Assembly (NCBI RefSeq): GCF_900497805.2
Contig: NW_020946557.1
Coordinates: 5,901,667 to 5,965,666 of the forward strand
From: Vombatus ursinus
Taxonomy: Eukaryota; Chordata; Mammalia; Diprotodontia; Vombatidae
DNA: 64,000 nt
Direction of reading: 5' to 3'
In this document: piece by piece, positions 10,963 to 22,470 of the stretch
How positions within the stretch are numbered: position 1 is the first letter of the stretch
Layout: each line of letters starts with the position of its first letter
The notes under the pieces: generated by a model
Databases searched by the model: none
Seen by the model: the letters and a program-made list of their open reading frames with translations, nothing else
What the model was told of the DNA's origin: nothing
Position numbers and translations under genes: made by a program

Positions 10963-11829
10963 ATACTGCCACATAGTTCCTGCCAACTGGCCTACTCGTT
11001 TCATGGCTATGTTCCATATCTGCCAACACAGTTTTCTACGCTTAAAATGACTCTCCCCATTTCCATCTTTCAAAATTCCTTTTAAAATACTCAGGCACAT
11101 TCTCTATCTCCTCTTAAAGACTACCTTGTGGGCAAGAAATGTATGTCTGGTTCCTATCTTGTTTGTGTCTTGATAGTTCCTCCTACAATGCCTTGTTTAG
11201 AATAGGTATTAGATCAATGCTGAAATAATGTTGGCATGGATGAAAATGGTCAAACCAGCCAGAAGGTGTTTTGTCCTCTGGTCGAAGCTCCTGTCTCTCT
11301 CCGTTGGTTAGACAGTGACTTGAAAGCATTGCCTGGTATGTCAAAGAACATCAGCTTTTGGCTAACATAATTGATGGTTATGCAAAACAGTATTTGTACC
11401 AAGTAGAATACAATGAATCAAGGTGTCTTCTTATTATCAATTATTATTAATGATACAAGTTAGAAGGCAAGAGAATTTCACAATGATGCAGAAGGGTTCA
11501 TCTGCAAAACTTCTTTTTCCCCTTAACAGACTTTGGTAGTATTTTGCCTTTCTTTTCCCTTCTCCAGATACTCAAGAGGGAGGAGTTAGGGGAAGGGACA
11601 TAGCAGTATTTGATTCAGGGTGAAGAATACATAATTAATAGGATTGTAAGACTGAACCAAAAGAACTATGTAGCAAGGAGAGAGAAGGTACCTAAGAGCA
11701 AAGACCATGTATATGTTTCAGTATCTCTGAAATAGCTTCCATTTTGGGGGTTTGTTTTTGTGATACCACTGGGGATTCTGCAAAGGTATTGTCCAGCTAG
11801 CTGATGTGATTATTTGGATATAATTGTAG
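10963..11829. other. Unassigned interval
   Basis: No gene seen. Text near 11140-11240 faintly recalls an L2 3' tail but is too weak to call. Confidence 0.35.
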
Positions 11830-13320
11830 ATTTAGAAAGAACTTTAGATATCATGGAGCCCAGTTCCTTAGATGACACATAAAGTCTTTCTGCAATATCC
11901 CTAAAGAAGGCCTCACCTCTATTTCACACCTCAAATGACAGGCATCTAATTACCTCACTAAATTGTTTATTTTTTTAATAGTTTATTTTATTAGTAGACA
12001 GTTTGAATAAGTAATTATTTACAATTCAATAAAAAATCTGTCCTTTTAAATTTCCAACCATTAATTTTTATCCTGAACCCTGGATGTTCAAAAAATTAGT
12101 CTGATCTCCCTACCACCTGACAACACTTCAAACTGAAGACTGAAATCTCTTCCCCAAATTCAAAGTCACTAGTTACTTCAACCCCTCCTCATATAATCTA
12201 ATTCTTTTTTGGTCTAGTCACAATCCTGGTTGCCCTTTTCTTAACATACTATACTTCAATTTGTCAGCGTTCCTCTTTAAAATGTGATACCCAAAATTAA
12301 CACGGTATTTCAGATGGAGTCTGACATGGGCAAAGTACAGTGAGACTATAATTATCCCCAATCCAAACATTACACTTTTATTAATTTAGCCCAAGATTAC
12401 TTTAGTGGCTATTGCATCACACTGTTGATGCATATTAAGTGCACCGTCATTTTCAAATCCTATTGTATGAATGACTAGTTTTTAGAATCCTCTCATGTTT
12501 TAATCCTGCAATGCTGAAGTTTTTTTAACCTTCCAGTTTTTAAATTTTATCTTGTTAGATCTGGCCCATTTTGCAGCTCAGTTGAGAATTCTTTAGGTTC
12601 TGATTCTGTTACTCAACAAATTAGATTTCTCTGTCATGTCCCAATACTTGCAACTTTATTTGCCAGTTCTGACACCCCTTCCCCTACAGTACAAGGAGAA
12701 GTTGGGCCATTCTGGTGGTTCAAGGTCAAAGGTCCATAATGGGTGAAGATGAAATCAGCTCCAGAGAAATAATGTTTCAGGAAGAGCAAAGGGTAGAGGA
12801 GAAAGCAATTCAGGAGAAGAGATATTCAGGACAACCATGTAAGAGAGTGAAAAATGAACATGACCCAGAGAACCAATAAAGTAAAAGAACAGATGATTGA
12901 CAAGAGGCAGTTTGCTTTACCTGTCTGACTTAGCAGTTCTAAATTGAGCACCCATATGGACGATCATTCGTTCTTAATATGCAACAGCAACTCTGTGCCG
13001 CGTTCAAAAATTCCCTCACTTCTGGGTCATATGCAGGTCACTATGCATATCTTCTATAGTCTTTACCACATCATTGATAACATTTTTGAACACAAAGGGG
13101 CTGAAGCAAAAGTCTAGTAGAGACCTTTCTTAGGCCAATCACTATCTATCAGTTAAGAATTGCTAACTACAAGTTTGTTGAGCAGGTGTATGACTACCTC
13201 ACTGCTCTATAATCCAGTCCATATTTCTCTATTACTGTCCTTATGGAAATTGTGAGGGACATTGTCCAACGCCTTGTTAAGGTCCAGGTACAATTAGGTC
13301 TGCAGCCTTTCTCTGGTCTG
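11830..13320 (-). mobile_element. L3/CR1 LINE, long decayed copy
   Basis: The plus strand is the antisense of a CR1-group LINE. Blocks in order: the 3' end (11830-11960); 'AATGTGATACCCAAAATTAA' with 'CAGATGGAGTCTGACATGGG' (about 12280-12330); 'TTTAGCCCAAGATTAC'; 'CTTGTTAGATCTGGCCCATT' (about 12550); and 'ACGCCTTGTTAAGGTCCAGG' (about 13268), the antisense of the RT block normally reading YLDF-KAFDTV. Poorly matching gaps at about 11960-12110 and 12660-13050 may be insertions or decay. No frame survives. Confidence 0.72.
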
Positions 13321-13339
13321 CCATCTAAGAACCCTGCAC

Positions 13340-13495
13340 TTTTGGGAAAGATAAGTGGCCCAGTGAATAGCATATTGGGTTTGAGTTCAAAATAATCTAG
13401 GCTCACATTCCATCCTCTTTCTAGTTGTTTGACTGGATAAATCACTTAACCTTGTAGTGTCCTGGGCAACTCCCTATGATTTATCTAATAAGTTA
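13340..13495 (+). mobile_element. CORE-SINE with orphan tail
   Basis: Decayed head ('AAGTGGCCCAGTGAATAGC'), then 'AAATCACTTAACC', then the tail 'CTGGGCAACTCCCTATGAT' and 'TAATAAGTTATAGAC', matching the tail at 39815-40050. Confidence 0.5.
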
Positions 13496-13496
13496 T

Positions 13497-13735
13497 AGAC
13501 AGTCCTTTATTTTGGTCAATAAGCATATGTTAAGCATTTACCATGTGCCAACACAGTGCAATAAATTGGAGTTAATCTTGGGAGAAGCATTTAGGGATCA
13601 CTTAGCATTTAGGGAGATCAGGAAAGACTTTTTGCAGAAGGTGGAATTTGAGCTGAGATTTAAAGGAAACCAGAGGAGCTAGGAGGCAGAGATGAAGAGG
13701 GAGACCCTTCCAAGCTTGGAGGAAAGTCAGTGATC
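13497..13735 (-). mobile_element. L2 LINE fragment
   Basis: Antisense L2: 'AAGCATTTACCATGTGCC', then 'GGAAAGACTTTTTGCAGAAG', 'GAATTTGAGCTGAGATTTAA' and 'GAGGCAGAGATGAAGAGGG'. It corresponds to the last part of ORF2 and the 3' UTR. Confidence 0.68.
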
Positions 13736-13840
13736 TGGTTTGTTGGAGGAAATTCCCTACTCAGATGAAATCTTACATGGGATAGATCATTCATATGTGT
13801 GTTTAGTAGTTTCATTGAGGGGCCTCAGCTAAAGAATTTC

Positions 13841-14092
13841 CAGAGCTAGATGATAAAGCAGATAGAGTGCTGGGCCTAGAATCAGGAATACCTGAGTTTA
13901 ATCCAGGTTCAGACACTAGCTGTGTAACCCTGGGCAAGTCAATTCACATCTGTTTGTTTCAGTTTCCTCAATTATAAATACAGATAATAACAACACCTAC
14001 CTCTCAAGGTTGCTATTAGGATTAAATGAGATTAATATTTGTAACATGCTTAGCACAGGACCTGGCACATAATAGGTACTATCTATTCCCTC
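13841..14092 (+). mobile_element. MIR/THER1 SINE (L2-tailed)
   Basis: tRNA-like head with 'GATAGAGTGCTGGGCC', core 'GTGTAACCCTGGGCAAGTCA', and the L2-type tail 'CTTAGCACAGGACCTGGCAC' then 'ATAATAGGTACTATC'. Confidence 0.82.
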
Positions 14093-14099
14093 CCCAACC

Positions 14100-14582
14100 T
14101 TCTTTCTCATTACTCCTCAAGTTTTACATTCTAACATGTAAGCTTGCCTTTTTCAGATGAGTTTCAGATAGACTGTTCCTTACATGACTTAATCTTTTTT
14201 TTTTCCTTACCAGCTCATCTCTATTTCATGCCTAGAAAAGGAAACACCTCTTTGGTTTAAAGAAAAGGGAAAAAAACCCTGACAAGCTGACCAATTTCCA
14301 AAGGTGTCAGTCAAGAAGGTGACAGTAGTAATGTGGATTGGCACAAGGTACTGACATTGCTGACAAGATGTCAATGCCCAAGACATCGAAAGTGATGGTG
14401 ATGAGGACTTGACAACAACCAGGGAATTTCTGCTGACCAGCCCTGAGTAGTGCCTCACAGTCTCCAGTAATAATGAAGACAGGCAGATCAAGGTGAAAAT
14501 GCTAAAAGCACAGGAAAGCTAAACATTGAACCACAGAATAAGAGACTCCAAAACTCTCCTCTACATCTACAAGTATTCTATT
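14100..14582. other. Unassigned interval
   Basis: No family recognised. An open frame on the minus strand (14207-14491) has no recognisable domain. Confidence 0.35.
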
Positions 14583-14821
14583 TTAGGATAGAATGCTGGG
14601 CCTGGAGTCAGGAAGGCTCACCTTCCTGAGTTCAAATCTGGCCTCAGAGACTTCCTAGCTGTGTGACCCTAGGCAAGTCACTAAACCCTATTTGTCTCAG
14701 TTTCCTCATCTGTAAAATGAGCTGGAGAAGGAAATGGCAAACTACTCCAGTATATTTGCCAAGAAAATACCAAATGGGGTCAAGGAGAGTCAGACACAAC
14801 TGAAACAATTGAACAGCAACA
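14583..14821 (+). mobile_element. MAR1-type SINE with RTE-like tail
   Basis: Head-truncated copy from 'TAGAATGCTGGGCCTGGAGT', with 'ATGAGCTGGAGAAGGAAATG' and the terminal 'ACAATTGAACAGCAAC'. Confidence 0.85.
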
Positions 14822-15215
14822 GAGTCACTAGTTGCCAATATTATGGACATTGCGGCAGAGATGGGGGTGGGGAAGGTAAGGAGGAAATAGATGTACAGAG
14901 TTAAAAAGAAACAGAAATTTGCTCCTTTGGTCCTCTTTTCAGGCCTGTTAGCCCCATACAAAAAAAAAAAATGAAAAGTTTAAAAGGCCAAATTTTTAGT
15001 GAGTTTTGTCCCTACTTGATGCTAGACACAAAGCTATAGTAGAATGTGAGTTGGGTAGTTTCAGTGGGCACAACCCTTTTCCTATCTTCCTACCAACAAC
15101 TCTCTCCAATTTATAGGCACTGAAACACTCTATTTTCTGAAATCAATTCAGTTATTCCCTTGATCACTTCTTCCAAGTGATCTATCTCCATCTATTTCTA
15201 TCTCCATTCTTTATG

Positions 15216-15406
15216 AGATCATAAGATCATAGATTTGGAGCCAAAAGTAACATTAAAGGCTGTCTAGTTCAATCCTCTCATTTTCCAAATAAGGAAACTG
15301 AGGTCTAGAACAAGGAAGGGACTTGTCCAAGATCACACAAGTAGTAAGTGGTCAAGGCAGTATTTGAATCCAAGTCCTTTGATGCCAAGGCTAGTACTCT
15401 TTCCCT
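15216..15406 (-). mobile_element. MIR3/THER2-like SINE
   Basis: Antisense: 'ATCATAGATTTGGAGCC' tail, 'AATAAGGAAACTGAGGTCTA' core, 'CTAGTACTCTTTCCC' head. Confidence 0.7.
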
Positions 15407-15423
15407 CATACCTGGATATATTA

Positions 15424-15606
15424 TAGAGTCATAGAATAGCAAAGGTTAAATAGAGATTACCTAATCCAGCCCTTTCCTTTAACAGCTAAAGAGTCTGAGG
15501 CCTAGAGAAGTTCCATGACTTGCCTAAAGTTGTACAAGTAGAAGGGAAATTAGGTTGGATTTCTAAATCAAGTATTCTGCCTCCAAACACAGTGTGCTTT
15601 CCGCCA
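15424..15606 (-). mobile_element. MIR3/THER2-like SINE, second copy in tandem orientation
   Basis: Antisense: 'GAGTCATAGAATAGC' tail, 'AGAGTCTGAGGCCTAGAGAA' core, head to about 15606. More diverged than its neighbour at 15216-15406. Confidence 0.6.
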
Positions 15607-16270
15607 CACAATGCAGCCTACCTTAGATTTCACTTCTCAGAACTGAATACTTATAAAATTATCCTAGACTAACTTTGTAAAAAGCTTTTGAAATCAATAA
15701 GCATGTCTCCTATTTACACAAAGATAAATTTCTGGTAGATTCGTCTAATGTTTTATGGCACTGCCCTGTGAGGGTCAGAATTTTTATCTTTTTTTTTTTT
15801 TAATGCTGAAATGAAAGAATGACTTACAGATTGGGGCTGATACAACTGGTGTAAATGAAATAAGTATTCACTCATATGGTACGACTTCAAGGTCCGTGAA
15901 CCAGAGGAATAACTTCATATACATCTGCCTTGCTCATGCCTGGAATTTCATCACTAGGCATTCAATATTCTTTTGTGTTAAATATTTTGGCTGGGGGGAG
16001 GGTGTACTTTTAAAATTAAATAGTTCTGGGAAGGATAGCTCATGGATACTAACATCTAATGTAAGAGTTGATCCCATTTCTTTCTATAGCAACTACCTAG
16101 AAGCAGTTAGATGCTGAGGCCACTGAATGAATGGATTGGAGAGGTGGGGGAGGAGAAGGAATCAGATACTCTGGCACAAAATTAATTAGGTTGTGATCAG
16201 GGCTGCCTGGAAGCCAATGTGCTAAAAACAAAAACAGGAACAACAGCTCACAGTACAACATCACAAACTC
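15607..16270. other. Unassigned interval
   Basis: A T-run at 15786-15801. No gene or known repeat is recognised. Confidence 0.35.
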
Positions 16271-16274
16271 AACA

Positions 16275-16800
16275 AATCTCAGAACTGAAAGGGACCTCCA
16301 AGGTAATCTAACCCAGCCCAGTCCTGAACAAGAGTTCCTCTACATCACAAAAATTCTTAACCATTTTTGTGCCATGACACTCTTTAACATGGCTTTAAGA
16401 GCACAAAATAAAATGTATTGAATTAAAAGGAAACCAACTATTTTGAAAAACATTTACCAAAATATACTTTAAAAATCAAGTTCATGGGCCCCGGGTTAAG
16501 AACTCCTGCTCTACAACATCCCTGACCAGTTATTTTCCATCCTCTGCTTAAAAAAATCCAGGGAGAAGGAACCACCACCTACCAATGTAACCCATTCCAC
16601 TTTGCAGTCATTATAATTAATAGAATGTTTTTCCTTTCATCAAACCTAATTCTGTCTCTCCGCCACTTTCTCCACTACTCTAAGTTCTGCTTTCTGGAAC
16701 CAAACAAAATAAGTTTAGTTCCTCTCTGTATGGCAACCCTTCAAATGCTTGAAGACCCTTCACTGCCCTCAGTCTTCTAAGCTCCTAACTCAACAGGAAT
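16275..16800 (-). mobile_element. L3/CR1 LINE 3' region, split by a hAT element
   Basis: Antisense CR1 text: 'CAGAACTGAAAGGGACCTCC' at the left, 'CTACAACATCCCTGACCAG' (about 16511), 'TTTTCCTTTCATCAAACC', and 'CAACCCTTCAAATGCTTGAA' (about 16735). The copy is interrupted at 16346-16508. Confidence 0.75.
16346..16508. mobile_element. Short non-autonomous hAT DNA transposon
   Basis: A 163-bp element with CA...TG ends and terminal inverted repeats built on TTCTTAACC (16354-16362) and GGTTAAGAA (16494-16502). It is flanked by 8-bp duplications CTCTACAT (16338-16345) and CTCTACAA (16509-16516), the target-duplication length expected of hAT. It carries no transposase code. Its excision would rejoin the host L3 text. 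Confidence 0.75.
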
Positions 16801-17104
16801 CAACAATACCTGTATTTACTTTACCACAAAACAGTATGACACATTTCACATGGATTTTGTGAGAAATAAAAAATAAATAAAAAGAAAAATATGTCTTCTT
16901 GCCTTTTTCTTTAAAAAAAAATCAGGCTACAGGCAGAAAAATGAAAATTTCCCCCAATCCATTGTTAATATACATAAATTAGTCTGTATATCTAGAAGAG
17001 ATCTAAAAAAAAACATAAAGAAGAAAAAAATTGTAGGATATTTTAAGATTTACAAAGTCCATCCAATTCCTGCTCTCCAGCTCACTAAATCACAAAGGGA
17101 ACCC

Positions 17105-17960
17105 TTTCCCCATAGTCCCAATTTGACTACAAACACTTATTAAGCATCTACTACGTACAATAAGGAAGATTCTTTTTTTAATGACAAAGCCCTTACTCTC
17201 AAGTTCCTAATTTTGGGTATGGATATGACATGTACATGAATCAAGATGATAGTGGGGGGGAGTAGGAGGGAGAAAAAATCTGGGTGGGAGAAATATTTTA
17301 GAAAATTTTGAGGAGGAAAAGAATACTTTTAGCTAGGGGGACCAAGAAAGGCTTCATGGAAAACCTTGAAGGAAGAGAATTTTTTTAAAAGGAAATATGT
17401 ATATTTTTATACATAGAGAGTATATTCCAGGTCTTCTCAAGAGTACAGTGGTGGGAGATAACAGGTAAAGTTAGGGGAATAGTTACCAATTCACTTTGGC
17501 TAAAACATGGAATGCATTAAGGAGAACAGGACAAATAAAATAAGACTACAAAGGTAAGCTGAAGTCAACTTGAAGTCAAGCTTCATATGTCAATCAGATG
17601 AATTTGTGTTTATCCTCGAGTCACCAGAGATCCACTGTGAACTTTGATCAGGGAGTAACATGACCAGACCTATGCCTTCGGGAAATTATTTTGGTGACTA
17701 TGTACAGCATATATTGCAAAAGGAAGGCACTGGAGGCAGGGACACTAGTTAAAAGACTATTGTAGTGATCCAGGCAAGAGGTTTGAGAGCTTGAATAAGA
17801 TTGGTACATGAGTTGGAAGAAAGGAAAAGATGTGAGAGAGGATGCTATGGAGGTAGAATCAACAGGACTTGGGAAATAATGTGATGGAAGCAGAGGAGGG
17901 AGTGGTAGTGGAGGAATGGAAAGAGTTAAAGATGGCTCTGAAGTTTTAAGCCTAGGTGAT
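17105..17960 (-). mobile_element. L2 LINE, 3' half
   Basis: Antisense L2: 'CACTTATTAAGCATCTACTA', 'GAAAGGCTTCATGGAAAACC', 'AGTAACATGACCAGACCTAT' (about 17656), 'TATTGTAGTGATCCAGGCAA' (about 17759). These correspond to the 3' UTR and end of ORF2. No open frame is left. Confidence 0.72.
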
Positions 17961-18700
17961 CAAAAGGGTATTCCAATAAAAATGGAAGAAGAGGGAGAAA
18001 AGTATATATATAAATCTGCAAGGCCTGGTATCATGGAGAGCAGGTGTGGTACAGACAGAACAGCAAAAGAGGACCAATAATTCATGGCCAACAATATCCA
18101 CACAGAGATCAAATAAAGGAAGCAATAAAAATCTATAGCCTCAATTGTCCATAATCAAATCTACTAAGTCTAGGGTAATGCGAGGAGGCATAGGCATGGC
18201 CAAGACTTATGGAGATAGGGCTTAGGATTATAAGATGGTTCTGAAAAGGTATACCTTATTCAAAAGAAAAAGAATAGACAAAAAGGGTGATAGAGAACTC
18301 AGGAATGAAATTCTGGAGAAACAAAGAGAAGTAATTCCAATAAGCAGGAAAAATGAGAATTGTCTAAAGAGACCAATGTGAATGCACAAGTAATCCACCA
18401 ACCACCTTAGATATTAAAAGAAATGTACGGAAGAGGGAAGAGAAGCCAAGTAACAGAGAACGAATATAAGAAGATAGTACTGCCTGTAAAGATAGTGTCA
18501 GAAGTTCTAAAGCTTAGAATAAGCTGAGGTTGGCAAGGAAAGTCAAGGACAGCAAAAGAAGGAGGGGTAGATATATTAGGGTGAAAAGCAGGATCAAAGA
18601 AAGGATGTGGTGAATGGGATAATTGTAACTGATTAAGGGAAGGCAAAGCTGCTTTCTCCATCAAGGAAATATGTTGACTTTAGCAAGTCAATCAGAGAAT
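17961..18700. other. Purine-rich unassigned interval
   Basis: A/G-rich on the plus strand, resembling in composition the antisense L2 to its left, but I cannot match blocks. It could be more of that L2. Confidence 0.3.
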
Positions 18701-19920
18701 ACAGTTTAAGGCAAAAGCATTTAATGAAATTATATAGCAGTCAAGATAACAAAAGAACACTTCATCCATAAATTTTGGGTTCACTCACCCACAAAAACAT
18801 CTATGTGAGGAATATATGAATCCAGAACTCCCTCAGGAAAGGGAAATTCACAGTTCTGATACTACAAAGTTGTCAGTATCTTCTGGTAATGTGATTTTCC
18901 TGCTCACCCTCTCCTCAGGTCCTGTTCTCCACCAGGTGTTAACCTCCTAAGTTCCCTACTGGGTGGCATGTCCTTGCTACTCCCTATATATCACAATGTC
19001 TCTGCTGTTTATTGCTGAACTTTTGGCCTCCATTCCACCTGTGTTCAGCTAACCTCCTATCTTCAGTATCATCCAATACTCTGTCTAAAATCCACCAGGA
19101 ATACTCATGGTTAACAAGCCTTCTCCTTTGTAGGAGAGAGTTATAATTCTTTCAGTTGGCTGCTTCAGCCATTTCCAATATTCACTCTGGGGCACCAAGG
19201 TTAGTTTGCCTTCCCCCTGCTTGTGGGCTATAGGCCTCATCAGTTAAGCTGTCTTAGCCATTGACCATGAAGCTCTCTCAAACAGCTCTTTCAGTCAACG
19301 ACTATAAAGCTTTTCCAGTGAGGCAGGCTACTCACAGAAGGTAGCAGATGCCCAGACTAAGATCAGAACTCTTTGAACTCTTCTTTGGGCTCCTCTCTTT
19401 TACCATCTTCCCTGAAACCCTTAGTTCTTTCTAAACTATGGTCCAAAAAGCATTTAAGTTTTTAATCACTATTCTGCACACTAAGATGAATATCCCCCAA
19501 TGCTCTAATTTCTCAAACAACATAGCACAGGAGTGAAACTGATGAGGAATATGCTTTTAAATTTCACTAGCGTAATGGCCCAGGTCCTTGCAGAAGACCA
19601 AAAAAGCTAATGATCTTTAAGCCACTAATCAGCAACTAACAGGTCACTAATGCAACAACTCATCAAAGCCAGATCTTTCCCTGACCCCTATACATAAAAA
19701 TAACAACAGTGATAACAACAATAACAAGTCTACCAATTGGAACTGTCACTAAGTGTAAATGTCTACCTCAGGAGGTGGGGTAAGGGAAAGGTGTGCTGGA
19801 ACTAATTTGAGAACCAACTGTTAAATGTCCAATGTAAGGATTGACATCTTAGAAATCAAGAAATGCTACGAATCAGAGCATTTAATTTGCTATTTTGCTG
19901 ATTGTCTAAACTATAAGGGG
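18701..19920. other. Unclassified interval with degenerate short repeats
   Basis: About 1.2 kb that matches no family I recall. Within 19140-19330 a motif of the form 'CAG-CATTGACCATGAAGCTC' and 'CAACGACTATAAAGCTTTTC' recurs loosely at about 45-bp spacing. It might be part of an LTR or an unlisted repeat; there is no direct evidence for either. Confidence 0.3.
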
Positions 19921-19922
19921 GA

Positions 19923-20066
19923 GGGTCAGCTATGTGGCATAATTGATAGAGCTGGGCTCTGGAGTCAGAAGGACCTGAGTTCAAATCCAGCCTCAGATAC
20001 TTACTAGCTGTGTGAACCTAAGCAAGTCACTTAACCCTGATTGCCTCAAAAACAAAAAAAAAAAAA
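19923..20066 (+). mobile_element. Marsupial tRNA-derived SINE, A-tailed type
   Basis: 'GAGCTGGGCTCTGGAGTCAG', 'GAGTTCAAATCCAGCCTCAG', 'TTAACCCTGATTGCCTCAAA' then an A-rich tail to about 20066. Confidence 0.85.
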
Positions 20067-20184
20067 GTAAGGGAGAAAATTTTAATAAGCAGACTAAACT
20101 TAAAAGTATGCCATGCATATATATTTTTTCCCAGAGATCTGTCTATTAAATATTTACCAGAACATTGCTGGAGTATGAGAAGGG

Positions 20185-20325
20185 AATTCCCTTACTGGAG
20201 GTCTTCAAGAAGAGCTTAGAGATGACTATTTGTGATAGATGCTATAAAAAGAAATCTTGGTCAGACACATGTTGGAGTGGTTGACCTCTGATGTTGCTTC
20301 CAGCTCTTTCTGTAATTTTGTGAAT
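20185..20325 (+). mobile_element. L3/CR1 LINE 3' end
   Basis: Sense text 'CCCTTACTGGAGGTCTTCAA', 'GGAGTGGTTGACCTCTGATG', 'CTTCCAGCTCTTTCTGTAAT', the CR1-group 3' terminus. Confidence 0.68.
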
Positions 20326-20559
20326 GTGCCTGCTTCACATATTGAAGAAAGAAAACACAAAAGCATAAATAGCAAAAGTCTAAATCTTGAGTCTTTCATT
20401 GTTAAACCAAAAAATGAGTCTGATCATTTGCAGACTCAAAGGGAAAAAAAAGCATCTATTAGTAAAGAAGAAATACTTGACTGCTTTGATACATCATTTA
20501 AAAGGAGAAGGGGGAAATGAGCCATTGTTTCCACATCATATTTATTGGGGGGGGGGGGC
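20326..20559 (+). other. Short protein-like open stretch, unrecognised
   Basis: From about 20335 to the TGA at 20518-20520 the frame is open and reads as a lysine/serine-rich peptide (for example NSKSLNLESFIVKPKNESD and SKEEILDCFDTSFKRRRGK). Its first part overlaps the L3 tail, so any coding part starts after about 20330. I recognise no family. A run of G (20549-20559) follows. Chance is quite possible. Confidence 0.2.
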
Positions 20560-21610
20560 ACAGATTTCCCTTTTACAACCCAGCTGACGGTGATCTCAGT
20601 GGACCTTTCCTGCAACCAAAAGAATTGTGTTGTGGGGTCATTAGTGTCTAATTGGCCCTGGAGCCTAGGCCGAAGTTAGCTTTTCTCCAGCAGTTGCCAC
20701 CCCTCTTACAATGACTTGCACCTTGGGACACCAGAGCAGCTAATTCACCTTTATGACCTGTCAGCTTTCACCAAGGTCCCTTTAGTTTTGTCTCCTCTGT
20801 AGTGGGTGTGGGGCCAGTTTGAAAACAAGTGATAATCTAGGAAACAGTCCTCTAGGGATTCCCTAGTGATTGTGTAATCCATCAGAGACAAGGAAGGAGT
20901 TATATCTATGGGCTGAAACTGAGTTTTCACTGGGGGGTAAAGAAATGAAATCCTAATGGCAAATAACTCACCTGTTTCTCTTCAAAAACAATTTTATGTT
21001 TTCATTCCCAGCCAGAAACACAGGCCAAGGGGAAAAGTGTCATCAGAAAGGAAAAAAAAGCTCTTGATTTGGCCATGGGCCAAATACTATTCCTGTAGGT
21101 ATCCTCTGATCCAGGCACAGACATCAAAGCTTCCCCTTAGAGAGCTGGTAATTACACTAAGTGATTTGAGTTCTGATAATTGATTTGCTATTGCCTAATA
21201 TAAGCAAAAAAAAAATATCCAAATAAAAGTAATCATGTCCTATTCTATGCATATTTTACCAAAGCCAAGCACTGAAGGGACAATAGCTATGCTCTAGTCT
21301 CCCAGTACTTCAACTACCTATGCTATCAATAACACAGCTACAATTTTGGTCCTAAGATCACTGTCAACCAGCTTGAAGATTTCTTCAGGAAGTCCTTTAT
21401 GCCTACAGACCTACATATATTGTGAGACAAAGAAGTATTACTGATGAAATAGGACCATTCACCTTCATCTATTGATATGAAACTAGCCACTCTAGTTTCT
21501 TACTCTGTTATACACAGATACCACAGAAATACTATATACATATACATGTGTGTATTCACGTTCAGTTACCTAAATGGTTAAAATAGCCTAGCATACACAC
21601 ACGGAGTCAG
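20560..21610. other. Repeat-poor island
   Basis: No interspersed repeat is recognised. It is more GC-rich than its surroundings near 20580-20850 ('CTAATTGGCCCTGGAGCC'). Candidate conserved non-coding sequence only. Confidence 0.3.
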
Positions 21611-21619
21611 AATTTTAAA

Positions 21620-21965
21620 ATTAAAAGGGAATTTAAAGGCTACTCATGTAACCCATACCTGAATAATTATCCCTCAACATTTCCAACAACCTATTCCTCT
21701 TTAAAGAATTCAAGTGAAGGTAAGCTCATTACTTCCCAAAGCAACCTGTTTCATTTGGGAAGGCTCTAATCATTGTTAGGGTGTTTTTCCTTTCCTTAAA
21801 CCTAATTTGCTTCTCTAAGACTTTCCACCATTGCTCCTTATTCTGCCATTTGTGATTGAGTGCAACAAATCTAATCTGTCTTGCACAGAGCAGTCTTTCA
21901 AATACTTGAAGACAGCTATCATGCCCTTCCTCCACATTATATTTTCTCTAGACTAAATATCCCCT
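21620..21965 (-). mobile_element. L3/CR1 LINE 3' region
   Basis: Antisense CR1: 'TTTCCTTTCCTTAAACCTAA', 'CACCATTGCTCCTTATTCTG', 'CAAATACTTGAAGACAGCTA' (about 21899), 'CTCTAGACTAAATATCCCC' (about 21945). Confidence 0.75.
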
Positions 21966-21994
21966 ATTTCTGCAATGGATCCTCATTTCTAACC

Positions 21995-22290
21995 AGAAGC
22001 ATAGGGATTCCTTCTTCAGAAATATGTTTCAGTAGAAGAGTAGGTCTGAGGAAAAGGGTAATGAGTTCATTTTTGGAAATGTTGAGTTTGATACAGTACA
22101 TCTAGTTGAAAATATACAATAGGCAGTTGGTGATGTGAAACTGTTTATTAGTAGAGAGTAAATATAGATTTGGGAGTCATATGCATAGAGATGTTAATTA
22201 AGCCTATGGGAACAGACCAGGTCATCAAGAGAAAGTAGAGATAGAGAAGAGGGCCCAACACAGAGCTCTGGGATGCAAGCATGATTAAGG
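21995..22290 (-). mobile_element. L2 LINE fragment, reverse-transcriptase part
   Basis: Antisense L2. The minus strand includes a reading like ASQSSVLGPLLY near 22250-22275, the decayed form of the RT block GVPQGSVLGPLLF, followed by text like the L2 RT. 'GTCATATGCATAGAGATGTT' and 'GACCAGGTCATCAAGAGAAA' fit the same copy. Confidence 0.7.
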
Positions 22291-22324
22291 TATGGAGCAT
22301 TGATGATAATTCACAAAGAGACCT

Positions 22325-22470
22325 TAATCTCCTCTCAGACGTCTTATTTGACAGATTTTTTTTATATGTAGATTCTGAGATGTTAGTTGATTGTCCCAAG
22401 GTCATAGAGGTTCTAAGGTCTATCTTTAAATCCAGGTTTTCTGATTCCAAATCTTGTGCACTTATAATTG
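22325..22470 (-). mobile_element. MIR-family SINE fragment
   Basis: Antisense core 'GATTGTCCCAAGGTCATAGA', then 'CTTTAAATCCAGGTTTTCTG'. Diverged. Confidence 0.5.

Noticed and set aside
13194-13445. 83-codon minus open frame
   Set aside because: Overlaps the decayed L3/CR1 RT region and the adjoining SINE.
18701-19920. Possible LTR
   Set aside because: No TG...CA ends with matching flanks, no polyadenylation layout and no internal viral code were seen.
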